The notes under the pieces: generated by a model
The model's database searches: none
What the model saw: only the letters and a program-made list of their open reading frames with translations
What the model was told of the DNA's origin: nothing
Program-made: the position numbers and the translations under genes
In this document: positions 49,945 through 58,892 of the stretch, in pieces
Layout: the number at the start of each line of letters is the position of its first letter
How positions within the stretch are numbered: position 1 is the stretch's first letter
NCBI GenBank assembly: GCA_030651695.1
Contig: JAUSCD010000019.1
Span: 62,001 to 126,000, forward strand
Length of the DNA stretch: 64,000 bases
From: Pseudohongiella sp.
Lineage (GTDB): Bacteria > Pseudomonadota > Gammaproteobacteria > Pseudomonadales > Pseudohongiellaceae
Direction of reading: 5' to 3'

Positions 49945-50463
49945 ATGACAACTGAAAACACAGAATCTTTACTCATTTCGGCAACATCTGCCTGTCTTCA
50001 ACAGGGTGGCCGCCTGACTGAAAAAAGAAAGCGGGTCCTGTCTATCCTGCTGAAATCTCAACAACCACTATCGGCCTACCAAATTTGCGACTGTTACAGC
50101 ACCGTTTATGCCAAAAGTATCTCTATCATGTCAGTCTATCGCATGCTTAAATTTCTGCAGGACATGCACCTTGCACATCGCCTCGACACTACAAACCAGT
50201 ATGTACCCTGCTCTCACATCAATATGCAGGAATTCCATGACGCCAGCCACGTTTCACCTCAGTTCCTGATCTGCGATCAATGCAACCATGTCAATGAGGT
50301 CTGTCTTGGCGAGAACACCTTGAATATCCTCAACAGGGAGCTTGAGCGCTGCGGATTCTCCATGCAGGAGAATCAGCTAGAGATACATGGGACCTGCCGC
50401 CAATGTTCACCGCCAATTGACAACTCATCTGTTTTGGGAAGTTCAGATACCGCCCCTCCATAG
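49945..50463 (+). CDS. zur: Zur-type Fur-family regulator
   Basis: Zinc-sensing repressor. The 172-residue protein (ATG at 49945; an upstream TTG at 49924 lies in the DUF1826 end) has the winged-helix region LTEKRKRVLSILLKSQQPLSAYQI and ISIMSVYRMLKFL. Structural-zinc cysteine pairs are C110-x2-C113 and C151-x2-C154, with His-rich sensing residues around 91-102. Position after COG0523 and DUF1826 favours Zur over Fur, as do the Zur-like boxes in this window. Confidence 0.88.
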   Translation: MTTENTESLLISATSACLQQGGRLTEKRKRVLSILLKSQQPLSAYQICDCYSTVYAKSISIMSVYRMLKFLQDMHLAHRLDTTNQYVPCSHINMQEFHDASHVSPQFLICDQCNHVNEVCLGENTLNILNRELERCGFSMQENQLEIHGTCRQCSPPIDNSSVLGSSDTAPP

Positions 50464-50540
50464 ACAGATTGAGTATCGCAACAGCTATCGTAAAAAATCC
50501 GACTACAACGACATAAACACAGGACGCAGAACGCAGAACC

Positions 50541-50720
50541 ATGGCAGATGTGCTTCGGGCAGAATCACTCAGCAAGACATTCGGTAAAGAAACCGCACTT
50601 GATGCACTGACTCTGGGCGTCAGCAGCGGGCAACCTGTATGGTTTGCCCGACACCAACAGTCTTTTTTATCAATAACTTACCTGTCATGCCCAATAACAT
50701 GCGTGGGTAGCCGCACATAG
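50541..50720 (+). pseudogene. Truncated ABC-transporter ATPase remnant
   Basis: A 59-codon frame begins MADVLRAESLSKTFGKETAL and continues DALTLGVSSGQ, which reads like the first 33 residues of an ABC ATPase (the A-loop strand before Walker A). The expected Gly-rich P-loop never appears: the sequence becomes unrelated and stops at 50718-50720. I interpret it as the 5' end of an ABC ATPase gene whose remainder has been deleted. It lies 77 bp after zur. Confidence 0.6.
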
Positions 50721-50910
50721 TGGAGGCTGTTTTAAGCACTTCAGTAAGGTCGGACACTGTTCAGGCGCCCGTACTCACAGGCTGTAATACTGTTGGCATG
50801 AAAACTGCTTTAAACTACTTGCAGTAAGAATGATAACTGTTAGCATCGCTATACATGCACTACTGATTTTTGGCAGGAGCCAGAACACCTACGGGACGGA
50901 GGAGATCACA

Positions 50911-51681
50911 ATGCTACATAGAGCAGTTCCAATACCAGATGGAGCCGGGGACAATCACTTGTTGACGGCGTTTCCAGTCGAAGTCAGTCAACGAGTTGCC
51001 CCCCAATTGGAGTCAGTCTACCTACGCCCGGGAGATGTCATTCAGGAGCGTTGTGGCAACTTGCATCATGCCTATTTCCCCACCTCCACAATCTTCTCCT
51101 GGATGTATATGGCGGAAGACGGGACCACAACCGAAGTGGCAAGCGTAGGTAACGATGGCATGCTGGGTGTTGCGCTCTTCATGGGTGGCGAAACCATGCT
51201 GAATCAGGCAGTTGTGCAACGCGAAGGCCATGCCTACCGACTGTCTGCGCAAGTGCTTAGAAATGAATTCGGCCGTGACGAACAAGTTAAAAATCTACTG
51301 TTGCGTTACGTACAATTCCTGTCGATCCAGATGGCCCAGCTTGCAGTCTGCTATCGTCACCATTCCGTGCAGCAGCATCTGTGTCGCTGGATACTGATGA
51401 ATCTGGATCGCTCAACCGGCAATGAACTGAACGTCACTCAGGAGGCCATAGCCGGCATGCTTGGTGTCCGCCGGGAAAGTGTCTCCGGGGCAGCCTTCAA
51501 ACTGCAGAGTAACGGATGGATCATGATTGGTCGCGGTCGCATCACGGTACTTGACCGCGAAGGGCTTGAAAGCGCAGTTTGCGAATGTTACGGCGTCGCC
51601 CATGGCGAATATCTGCGCCTCATGCCGGGCCTGGTGACCCGGAGTTATGTGCGGCCAGCCAGAGTCAGTAACGGAAGATAG
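50911..51681 (+). CDS. Crp/Fnr-family transcriptional regulator
   Basis: A 256-residue regulator starting at the ATG at 50911 behind GGAGGAG. The N-terminal cNMP-binding-like domain (about 20-140) lacks clear cAMP residues. The C-terminal HTH_Crp is visible as LNVTQEAIAGMLGVRRESVSG near 190. No FNR-type N-terminal cysteine cluster is present. It converges with the baeRF-like gene and their 3' ends overlap by 17 bp. Regulon unknown. Confidence 0.87.
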   Translation: MLHRAVPIPDGAGDNHLLTAFPVEVSQRVAPQLESVYLRPGDVIQERCGNLHHAYFPTSTIFSWMYMAEDGTTTEVASVGNDGMLGVALFMGGETMLNQAVVQREGHAYRLSAQVLRNEFGRDEQVKNLLLRYVQFLSIQMAQLAVCYRHHSVQQHLCRWILMNLDRSTGNELNVTQEAIAGMLGVRRESVSGAAFKLQSNGWIMIGRGRITVLDREGLESAVCECYGVAHGEYLRLMPGLVTRSYVRPARVSNGR

Positions 51682-52819
51682 CGGCTACCCCGGTGTCCGT
51701 CGGCATACGCTCCGCCGGCACAATTACGACCTCACCGCCGCTGCGTAAAGCCAATTCCGCAAGATCATCGAGTACATCGTCCATATCAGGGTCTGACAGC
51801 TCGCCGGAATGGATCCGGCGCTCAGTCCTGTCGATTCTTCCGGGAATCTGCTTGTCGGCATCGATAAGCAGCACTTCGATTCTGCCATCCAACGCTGCCA
51901 ATGCTGCTTCTTCCGGAGTTTTTGCTCCGAGCTGGTTGGCGCGGGCATTGTGATAACGCTCCGTCAACGTGGCAAGTCTCTGCAGATACAGCGGTTCCAA
52001 TTTCTCCCAGGCCTTCGCGCGCAGCTCGTCCAGAGTCAACAGACCAGTATTCATCATCAATCCCTCATCCAGCAGATTGGCATTATGACTGACGGACCTG
52101 AAGACAGCATGATGCTCGGTGAGCGCGGCCAGCAGCAGCGGCAACCCCGAGGGCTTCGAATAATGTTCAGCTATCGCTCGGTCAACAGTGCGGAAAAAGC
52201 GCTCGGTGTCTCCTTTTACCTCATCTGTGCGTGAGCCCTGCCCATGGAACATGGCCTTGTCACCCGCACCACTGCCACGCATGCCATACGAAGCAACTGT
52301 CAGATGAGGATCTGTCACTTGCTCGCCCAATGCCTCAGTCAGTGTGCTGGGCACATCACGCAGTTCTACTTGATCCAACGTATCACGGGTACCTTCGTAA
52401 AGACGTGCCTCTTCCCTGTTGATACACAGAATATGATAACGATCTGCCGACTGCAGCACTCTCAGAAGCGGTTTGATATGAAAACTGTCCGCGGCAATGC
52501 CAAGTTCCGGCACCGGTCTTTGCAGGTCAAACACACGGAACAACGCTGGCGACGCCAGAATCGCCAGCCCCTCGGTACGATAGTTCCAGAATTCTTTATC
52601 ATCGCCAAGTTGCGAAAGTTTTTCCAGCAGGGGTCGCGTCTTCTCGGCCGGGTATTTTTCCGCCAGCGAGGTCTCGAGCGATTTCAGAATATTTTTGTAG
52701 ACCAGCGGATCGCGCTGATTTTCAGGGTGTGAACGGTGCGTTGGTATGTAAAGCGAAACACAGGGTGCGTCATATACGCCGAGCAATTCTGTCAGGTGAT
52801 CGGGTGTCAGTTGTCGCAT
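51665..52819 (-). CDS. Bacterial archaeo-eukaryotic release-factor-like (baeRF) protein
   Basis: A 384-residue protein resembling the baeRF3 group related to eRF1/Dom34 domains. Supporting segments are DAPCVSLYIPTHRSHPENQRD at the N-terminus (residues about 17-37), NREEARLYEG, DRAIAEHYSKPSGLPLLLA and the C-terminal GGEVVIVPAERMPTDTGVAAIFRY region. No GGQ is seen. Role unknown; stress-related translation has been suggested for the family. It overlaps the Crp/Fnr gene tail to tail. Confidence 0.7.
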   Translation of the reverse strand: MRQLTPDHLTELLGVYDAPCVSLYIPTHRSHPENQRDPLVYKNILKSLETSLAEKYPAEKTRPLLEKLSQLGDDKEFWNYRTEGLAILASPALFRVFDLQRPVPELGIAADSFHIKPLLRVLQSADRYHILCINREEARLYEGTRDTLDQVELRDVPSTLTEALGEQVTDPHLTVASYGMRGSGAGDKAMFHGQGSRTDEVKGDTERFFRTVDRAIAEHYSKPSGLPLLLAALTEHHAVFRSVSHNANLLDEGLMMNTGLLTLDELRAKAWEKLEPLYLQRLATLTERYHNARANQLGAKTPEEAALAALDGRIEVLLIDADKQIPGRIDRTERRIHSGELSDPDMDDVLDDLAELALRSGGEVVIVPAERMPTDTGVAAIFRY

Positions 52820-53050
52820 GTTGCCTCCTTAGTCCATGTCTGAGGGACATCTCCAACTCTGCATTCGACTTGAATTACTGGACGTCGGGCTGAGCCCTGA
52901 GGTCAGTGAGCCGATACAGAGTGCATGTCAACACCCTACACAATACAGCCACAGTTAGATATAAGGTATTCCCTGTGATATCGAACCGGGTCGACACCAA
53001 GACAAATATTCCCTATAGTCGGGTCTCGATTGGCAAGTAAAGGCTCACGT

Positions 53051-53704
53051 ATGAGTTCCATCAGGGTGAGGCACACCCATCCGCAAGATATACCCTCACT
53101 TATCGCTCTGCAAAAACAGATCTATCCCACCATCCCGCCCTGGAGCGAAGCCCGGCTGCTGGAGCAGCTTGAAGCATTTCCCCAAGGTCAGTTTGTCGCC
53201 GAGAGTGAAGAGGGCCTGCTGGGCTGCTCCAGCTCCATCACTGTGGTATGGGACGACTGGATGGACTCGCACAGTTGGAAAGAAATCACCAGTGCGGGCA
53301 CGTTTGAACACCACAACCCTGCAGGGCGTACATTGTACGGTGTTGAGGTGTTTGTTGATCCCGAATCGCAGGGACAGGGTGTCGGTCATAGGCTGTATGA
53401 GGCGCGTCGAAATCTGTGCCGGCAGATGAATCTCAAGCGCGTGATTGCCTGTGGCCGCCTGCCCGGATATCACCGCCACGCAAAAGACATGAGCGCGGAA
53501 CTTTACGCGCAAAAAGTTATCTGGGGAGATTTGACAGACCCTGTACTCAGTTTTCAGATCAGGGAAGGCTTTAGCTACTGCGGAGTCATGGATAACTATA
53601 TACCCGAAGACAACGAGTCCTGCGGTTATGCCTCACTCATCGTATGGCTAAACCCGGACTATCAGGCTGATAAGCCGCTGAATACTCCAAAGGATATTTT
53701 ATGA
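53051..53704 (+). CDS. GNAT-family N-acetyltransferase
   Basis: A 217-residue acetyltransferase starting at the ATG at 53051 (MSSIRVRHTHPQDIPSLI). The acetyl-CoA loop VFVDPESQGQGVGHRLYEARR is near residues 105-125. It overlaps the nitrilase-family gene by 4 bp (ATGA). In many bacteria these two domains are fused in one protein (as in B. subtilis YhcX); here they are separate but coupled. Substrate unknown. Confidence 0.88.
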   Translation: MSSIRVRHTHPQDIPSLIALQKQIYPTIPPWSEARLLEQLEAFPQGQFVAESEEGLLGCSSSITVVWDDWMDSHSWKEITSAGTFEHHNPAGRTLYGVEVFVDPESQGQGVGHRLYEARRNLCRQMNLKRVIACGRLPGYHRHAKDMSAELYAQKVIWGDLTDPVLSFQIREGFSYCGVMDNYIPEDNESCGYASLIVWLNPDYQADKPLNTPKDIL

Positions 53705-54576
53705 TCGTTCGTATCGCTGCAGTGCAGTATCTATTACGCCAGATAAACGACTGGTCAGGCTTTGAAAACCAGGTACGTTTTATCATGCAGGCAGCCGGCG
53801 ACTACAAACCGCAATTTGTTCTGCTGCCTGAGATTCTGACGACACAACTATTGTCGTTTATGGATACGTCCGATCTGCGCACCTCGGTGCGCAACATGAA
53901 CGACTATACGCGCCGATACAAAGATCTGATGCAAGAGCTGGCCGCACAGTGGAACGTGCATCTGATAGGTGGCACACATCCCACGTTGAAGGAAGACGGC
54001 CGCTTGCTGAATACCGCCTACTATTTCACCCCGGGCGGTGAAATATTTGAACAGGATAAAATTCACCGTACACGCTGGGAACGTGAAAAATGGGGCACGG
54101 ACGCCGGGGAAAAACTGCAGCTTTTTGACACGCCGTTTGGCAAGATCGCCATTCTGATCTGTTACGACATCGAGTTCCCTGAGCTCTCTCGAATGGTGTG
54201 TGAAGCGGGTGCGGATATTCTGATGGTGCCTTCCTGCACAGATGACCGCCAGGGCTTTCTGCGCGTGCGCTATTGTTGCCATGCCCGCGCTATCGAGAAT
54301 CAGGTGTTTGTGGTTATGACCAGCACCGTAGGCAACCTGGCAGTGGAAGGTTTAGGTATGCACTACGGCCAGGCCAGCATTATCACGCCCTCAGATTTTT
54401 CTTTTGCCCGTGATGGCATTGCCGCTGAAGGCACTCCGAATATCGAGCAGATTGTGGTGGCCGATGTGGACTTGCAGGATCTGGTAACCAACCGCCTTAG
54501 CGGAACGACCATTCCCCTATATGACAAGCGCAAGAATATCTATGAACGGCCGGTGGAGATAGTCAAGGTGAGTTGA
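53701..54576 (+). CDS. Carbon-nitrogen hydrolase (nitrilase superfamily)
   Basis: A 291-residue amidase-type enzyme. The Glu-Lys-Cys triad is visible: Glu in LLPEILTTQ (about residue 43), Lys in DKIHRTRWE (about 119) and Cys in ILICYDIEFPEL (about 155). Ends PVEIVKVS. It overlaps the GNAT gene by 4 bp, so the two products probably act together. Its 3' end overlaps egtD tail to tail by 14 bp. Confidence 0.9.
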   Translation: MIVRIAAVQYLLRQINDWSGFENQVRFIMQAAGDYKPQFVLLPEILTTQLLSFMDTSDLRTSVRNMNDYTRRYKDLMQELAAQWNVHLIGGTHPTLKEDGRLLNTAYYFTPGGEIFEQDKIHRTRWEREKWGTDAGEKLQLFDTPFGKIAILICYDIEFPELSRMVCEAGADILMVPSCTDDRQGFLRVRYCCHARAIENQVFVVMTSTVGNLAVEGLGMHYGQASIITPSDFSFARDGIAAEGTPNIEQIVVADVDLQDLVTNRLSGTTIPLYDKRKNIYERPVEIVKVS

Positions 54577-55633
54577 CCAGATACTGCACACAAAACCGGT
54601 TTTGCGGGTCCGTCCAGTACGCATCCATACGCAAACCGGCGGCAGCAGCCAGTTCAGCAAAATCCTGCATGGAATACTTACAGCTTATTTCGACAAGCAT
54701 CTCCTCCCCGCTCTCAAAATGCACACTCTCTCCGGCAATTGCCACATGCTGGTCACGCTGGCTGATGATATGGGTCTCGATACATCCGGGATCGTGACGG
54801 TACTTTGCACTGTGCTGAAAATTGCTCAGATCAAAGTCCGCACACAGTTCACGATTGAGCCGTTGCAACAGATTTAAAGTAAACGCCGCGGTGTAACCCG
54901 CTTCATCGTTATAGGCGCGCTCGATCAGACCGAAGGCTTTCTTCAGATCGAAACCTATCAGTGCGCCGCCTGTGCTGCCCATCTGAAGACGAATCTGCCG
55001 CAACAGCCGCACCGCTTCTGTTGCCGCGAAGTTGCCAATGGTGGATCCGGGAAAATACACCACTGTCCGTCTTGCGTGGTCGGGTTGCGTTAACGCGTGA
55101 GCCGGTTTCCGTAAAGCGCATGGTAAAGCGCCAAAGGGCTGGGTGAAATCCGCGCACAGTGGATTTACCGTCAGATCAGGAAACTCACAGCGCAGCGACG
55201 CCACGCTTGCCGACAAGGCTGAGCTTGAGATATCCACCGGGACATACACTGCCGGGTGTTCCAGTGCATTCAGCAATAAACGGGTTTTCAGGCTGCTGCC
55301 GCTGCCGTATTCCATCAGCATGATGTCAGGTCCCAAAGCAGACGCCATTTCGCTGCTGAAGGTTTGCATGATTTGCAGCTCGGTACGGGTCAGGTAGTAT
55401 TCAGGCTGCTCGCAAATCTTTTCAAACAGCTCAGATCCGCGCTCGTCGTACAGGAGTTTGCAGGGCAACCGCTTAGGTTTGTGTAACAAGCCGCTGAGAA
55501 CGATACTCTGCAGCTCCTCATTTGCACGATTGGGCGCAAGACAGGGCGTACGATCAGGCGCGTGGGCAGGCGCATCGCTTCGGGTTGTTCGCGGCTGTGT
55601 CAGCGGTTCGGAACGTGGCGTCCGGTACATCAC
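54563..55633 (-). CDS. egtD: L-histidine N-alpha-methyltransferase
   Basis: Trimethylates histidine to hercynine, first step of ergothioneine synthesis. The 356-residue protein has LPCKLLYDERGSELFEKIC, MEYGSGSSLKTRLLLNAL and TVVYFPGSTIGNF, hallmarks of EgtD, and ends in the YWTDPQNRFCVQYLV region. A Pro/Arg/Thr-rich leader of about 30 residues precedes the domain. It overlaps egtB by 4 bp. Confidence 0.94.
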   Translation of the reverse strand: MMYRTPRSEPLTQPRTTRSDAPAHAPDRTPCLAPNRANEELQSIVLSGLLHKPKRLPCKLLYDERGSELFEKICEQPEYYLTRTELQIMQTFSSEMASALGPDIMLMEYGSGSSLKTRLLLNALEHPAVYVPVDISSSALSASVASLRCEFPDLTVNPLCADFTQPFGALPCALRKPAHALTQPDHARRTVVYFPGSTIGNFAATEAVRLLRQIRLQMGSTGGALIGFDLKKAFGLIERAYNDEAGYTAAFTLNLLQRLNRELCADFDLSNFQHSAKYRHDPGCIETHIISQRDQHVAIAGESVHFESGEEMLVEISCKYSMQDFAELAAAAGLRMDAYWTDPQNRFCVQYLVNSP

Positions 55634-56913
55634 AGGTCCCTCGCCAGTCGCACACCGCTGAACTGCCAGCGCGCTGTGGGTGGAAAATAATTACGATAAG
55701 TCGCGCGCATTTGTTGCGCTGGAGTGACGCAGGAACCGCCTCGCAAGACCCACTGGCCATTCATGAACTTGCCGTTGTACTCACCCGCAGCACCTGGCAA
55801 TGGCTTGAATCCGGGATAACGTACATAGGGACTCGCCGTCCATTCCCAGACATCGCCGAACATTTGATACAGAGCATCGCGATGGGCGGAGTGGCCCGGC
55901 GCCTGCGGACTCAGAATGCCGGATTCAACGAAGTTGCCCAGGTGCGCCGGTTGTCCTGCAGCTGATGCCTCCCATTCAGCTTCGGTTGGCAGCCTGGCTT
56001 GCGCCCATCGGGCGTAAGCATCGGCCTCGAAAAAGCTCAGGTGAGTAACCGGAGCCAGAGGATCGATATCCTGACGTCCGCGCAACGTGAACGCGCTGTC
56101 GAGATCCTGTGACCAGTACAAGGGTCGCTGCCAGTTCTCCCGCTGGACGATATTCCACCCGTCGGCCATCCATAAACGCGCATCACGGTATCCACCATCT
56201 TCGATAAATGACCGATACTCGGCATTGTTTACCGGCCGGTTTGCCAACGCATGAAGCGCCAGAATTACGCGGTGTCGTGGACGTTCATTATCGTACGAGA
56301 AACCTTCTTCGTTGCGATCGGTTTCGTCACAACCCATCATGACAATCCCGCTTCGACCCTCCACAAAAATCATGGGCGTAGCGATACCTCTTGCGAAGTC
56401 CGGCTGACCATCGCTGTACGTTGGTTCGAGCGGATTAAGAGAAAACAAATGCTTGACGTCGGTGAGCAGCAATTCCTGGTGCTGTCGCTCATGATGCAGA
56501 CCGAGCTGAAGGATATGCAGCATCGCTTCCACCGCACCTGTTTCAATCATTTCCAACACCTGATCGTCAATCCGTTTGCGATAGTCCATCACTTCCGCGA
56601 GCGACGGGCGTGTCAGTATCCCACGCTGATCACGGCTGAACTGCGGCCCCATCGACTGATAGTAGGAGTTGAACAACTGTGCCCATCTGGCATCGCCTTG
56701 ACGCTGCTGCAGCACAAACTGCTCGAAGAACCAGGTGGTATGTGCCAGGTGCCATTTTACCGGACTGGCATCGGGCATGGACTGAGCGACGGTATCCTCA
56801 GGATGCAGACGGGCAGCCAGTTGCACAGTAGCGCTGCGAACCCGCACGAAGTCTTCGGTAATACCAGATGTATCATTGGCGCCAGAAACGCCGGTCAGTA
56901 GCGATGATTCCAC
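55630..56913 (-). CDS. egtB: Ergothioneine biosynthesis iron sulfoxide synthase
   Basis: Non-haem iron enzyme joining hercynine to cysteine or gamma-glutamylcysteine. The 427-residue protein has an N-terminal DinB-like domain with HLAHTTWFFEQF (His55/His58) and HHERQHQE (His141, His145) as likely iron ligands. The C-terminal FGE-sulfatase domain contains MFGDVWEWTASPYV and WVLRGGSCVTP. It overlaps egtD by 4 bp; no egtA, egtC or egtE is nearby. Confidence 0.94.
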   Translation of the reverse strand: MESSLLTGVSGANDTSGITEDFVRVRSATVQLAARLHPEDTVAQSMPDASPVKWHLAHTTWFFEQFVLQQRQGDARWAQLFNSYYQSMGPQFSRDQRGILTRPSLAEVMDYRKRIDDQVLEMIETGAVEAMLHILQLGLHHERQHQELLLTDVKHLFSLNPLEPTYSDGQPDFARGIATPMIFVEGRSGIVMMGCDETDRNEEGFSYDNERPRHRVILALHALANRPVNNAEYRSFIEDGGYRDARLWMADGWNIVQRENWQRPLYWSQDLDSAFTLRGRQDIDPLAPVTHLSFFEADAYARWAQARLPTEAEWEASAAGQPAHLGNFVESGILSPQAPGHSAHRDALYQMFGDVWEWTASPYVRYPGFKPLPGAAGEYNGKFMNGQWVLRGGSCVTPAQQMRATYRNYFPPTARWQFSGVRLARDL

Positions 56914-57203
56914 GGGGGTCTGCCTCCGAATCGCGAATGCCGTACTTTGTCACCGTAGTGAGGTCACTAAAGAGGTCATCATAAAGTGCATGCCTGCGCC
57001 TATCTGTGCGCTCCCTAACCTATAGGACAGATGGGCAGGACCTGACAGATCGGGACAGAGCCGTTGTGGTAACCCTATGTTAGCCACCGCATAGAACAGC
57101 ATTTCCCTGTTAACTAAAAATGATTGCAAACCAGAGTCTGGCTGTCGAAACGTATGTGCAGTCGGGCACCCCCGATGCTGACAATCTGTAAGGGAGACAT
57201 ACA

Positions 57204-57683
57204 ATGAATAACCAACACGTTTTCGACTGGCTGCGCGACGCTCACTCGATGGAAGAACAGGCGGAAAAACTTTTCTCCGGGCAGGCCGAACGCTTGAGCG
57301 ACTACAAAGAGTTGTCCGCCAGACTCAAAGAAGAAGTAAATTCCATTGAAGAAAATAAAGCTTTGTTGTCAAAAGGATTGAAGCAAAGGGGCGGCAACAC
57401 GTCGCTCGCAAAAGACTCCTTTGCAAAAATAATGGGTTTTGAGCAAAACATGGCGGGCAAAATGGTGAGCGATGAGCCAGTGAAGGGTGTTCTCGCGCTT
57501 TATTCATTTACACAAATGGCTGTTGGCTCCTACAGGATTCTGGTGGCCGCTGCCGACGCCACAAGTGATACGGATCTTAAATCTGTCTGCCAGACCTTAT
57601 TGTCATCGTCAGAACGACGGGCAGCCTGGATAGAAAAAGAACTGGAGCCTGTCACCCGGACCTTTCTGAATGCTGAGAACTGA
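57204..57683 (+). CDS. DUF892/YciF-like ferritin-fold protein
   Basis: A 159-residue all-helical protein beginning VFDWLRDAHSMEEQAEKL, followed by long amphipathic helices with Glu residues spaced as in ferritin-like bundles. The pattern fits the YciE/YciF (DUF892) group of stress proteins, though weakly. AAGGGAGA lies just before the ATG. Transcribed alone between egtB (divergent) and the aldolase gene. Confidence 0.65.
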   Translation: MNNQHVFDWLRDAHSMEEQAEKLFSGQAERLSDYKELSARLKEEVNSIEENKALLSKGLKQRGGNTSLAKDSFAKIMGFEQNMAGKMVSDEPVKGVLALYSFTQMAVGSYRILVAAADATSDTDLKSVCQTLLSSSERRAAWIEKELEPVTRTFLNAEN

Positions 57684-57919
57684 ATTACCCGGGCCGGGTA
57701 ACAATGGCAAAAACCGATCGACGCTCGGCAACCAATGACGGTTTCCCTGTTTCCGGAGCACTGACGGTAGCCTTGCCAACAGAGATACTCCGTGCCCCGG
57801 AACGCTTTTTAGTCAAACCATGCCGTCGAAAGAGGCAACTTCCGCATGCACAAGCATCTCTGCTGTGGTATTTATATGAACGAAATTTCATTTTAAACCA
57901 ACAATAAAGGGATTCACTC

Positions 57920-58858
57920 ATGTTCCAACCACTTCGCCAGATTCTGTCTGGTTCCGCACTTCTATCAGCCAGCATCGCAGCAGCCTTGCTGACGGCGGCT
58001 CCGGCAGCGCTTGCCCAGCAAACCATTGATGTAACAGGCTGGGGAACCGGTGCAGTCCAGGCTGTGCCAATTCATGAAGGCCGCCCCTGGGGTTGGGCGG
58101 TGAGGGACTACATGGAGAAACCAGATCGCACGCTCTATAACACGGCCAAAGCCAAGTTATTAGCCGGCGAGCAGATTTTCAGCCACTCGATCTCCACTTT
58201 TGACATTGAGCGCTACTGCAGAGAGGCACCGGACTACGACTACACGTGGTTCGAGATGCAGCACAGCATGCTGAGTTATGATGAAGTTGCCAAGATGTTC
58301 GCGGCCTGCCCGAATGTCGGCGCCACACCTATCCTGCGCGTACCGGATGCACTGGAAGGCAGCGTACAGAAGGCCATGGACATGGGCATGCTTGGCATCA
58401 TTGTGCCGACGGTGAATGACGCCATTCAGGCACGCGAAGCAGCTCGTTACGCACGTTACCCACCGATTGCCCGCCGCAGCGCCGGTGGTGGCCAGGGGCC
58501 AGGCCTGTGGGCACCCTTCGTGCCAGAAGGTGAAACCTTCCGTAACAGCGCCAATGACAACATGCTGGTAGTGGTGATGATCGAGACCGTGGAAGGCGTT
58601 AATAACGCTCACGAAATCGCATCAGTACCCGGTGTGGATGTAGTGCTGCTGGGCAATGCGGATCTGGCTGGTTTCTCCGGTTTCGCGCAGAACTCTCCCG
58701 AATATCGCGATCTGCAGATCAAGACCCGCAACGCTACTTATCGCGCCGGCAAGATCTGGGCAAATGCTTCTACTCAGATGGCAGAAGGCACTCCGCTGTC
58801 ACAAGAGTCGCTGATGTACCTGTTGGGCCCAAGCATTTCAGAGCGGGCCGCGCGTTAA
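57920..58858 (+). CDS. HpcH/HpaI-family aldolase with signal peptide
   Basis: A 312-residue protein whose residues 33-312 form an HpcH/HpaI aldolase fold. Candidate catalytic residues are His115 (EMQHSMLSYDE), Arg140 (PILRVPD), and the metal ligands Glu222 (MIETVEG) and Asp248 (GNADLAGFSG), all conserved. Unusually, residues 1-32 form a clear Sec signal peptide ending in ALAQQ, so the enzyme should be periplasmic. A strong terminator follows. Substrate unknown. Confidence 0.85.
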   Translation: MFQPLRQILSGSALLSASIAAALLTAAPAALAQQTIDVTGWGTGAVQAVPIHEGRPWGWAVRDYMEKPDRTLYNTAKAKLLAGEQIFSHSISTFDIERYCREAPDYDYTWFEMQHSMLSYDEVAKMFAACPNVGATPILRVPDALEGSVQKAMDMGMLGIIVPTVNDAIQAREAARYARYPPIARRSAGGGQGPGLWAPFVPEGETFRNSANDNMLVVVMIETVEGVNNAHEIASVPGVDVVLLGNADLAGFSGFAQNSPEYRDLQIKTRNATYRAGKIWANASTQMAEGTPLSQESLMYLLGPSISERAAR

Positions 58859-58892
58859 CAGTAAACAGAAATTTTGAGTACTGCGACGCTGC

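Noticed and set aside
49924-49945. Longer start of zur at a TTG
   Set aside because: It would overlap the DUF1826 stop by 17 bp, and the ATG at 49945 gives the normal Fur-family length.
50828-50850. Zur-like box upstream of the Crp/Fnr gene
   Set aside because: ATGATAACTGTTAGCAT resembles sites B and C but matches the box at only 12 of 23 positions, with an imperfect right arm; too weak to list.
57684-57919. A 67-codon plus-strand ORF at 57704-57907
   Set aside because: No ribosome site, no family resemblance, and a basic, low-information composition; treated as non-coding.
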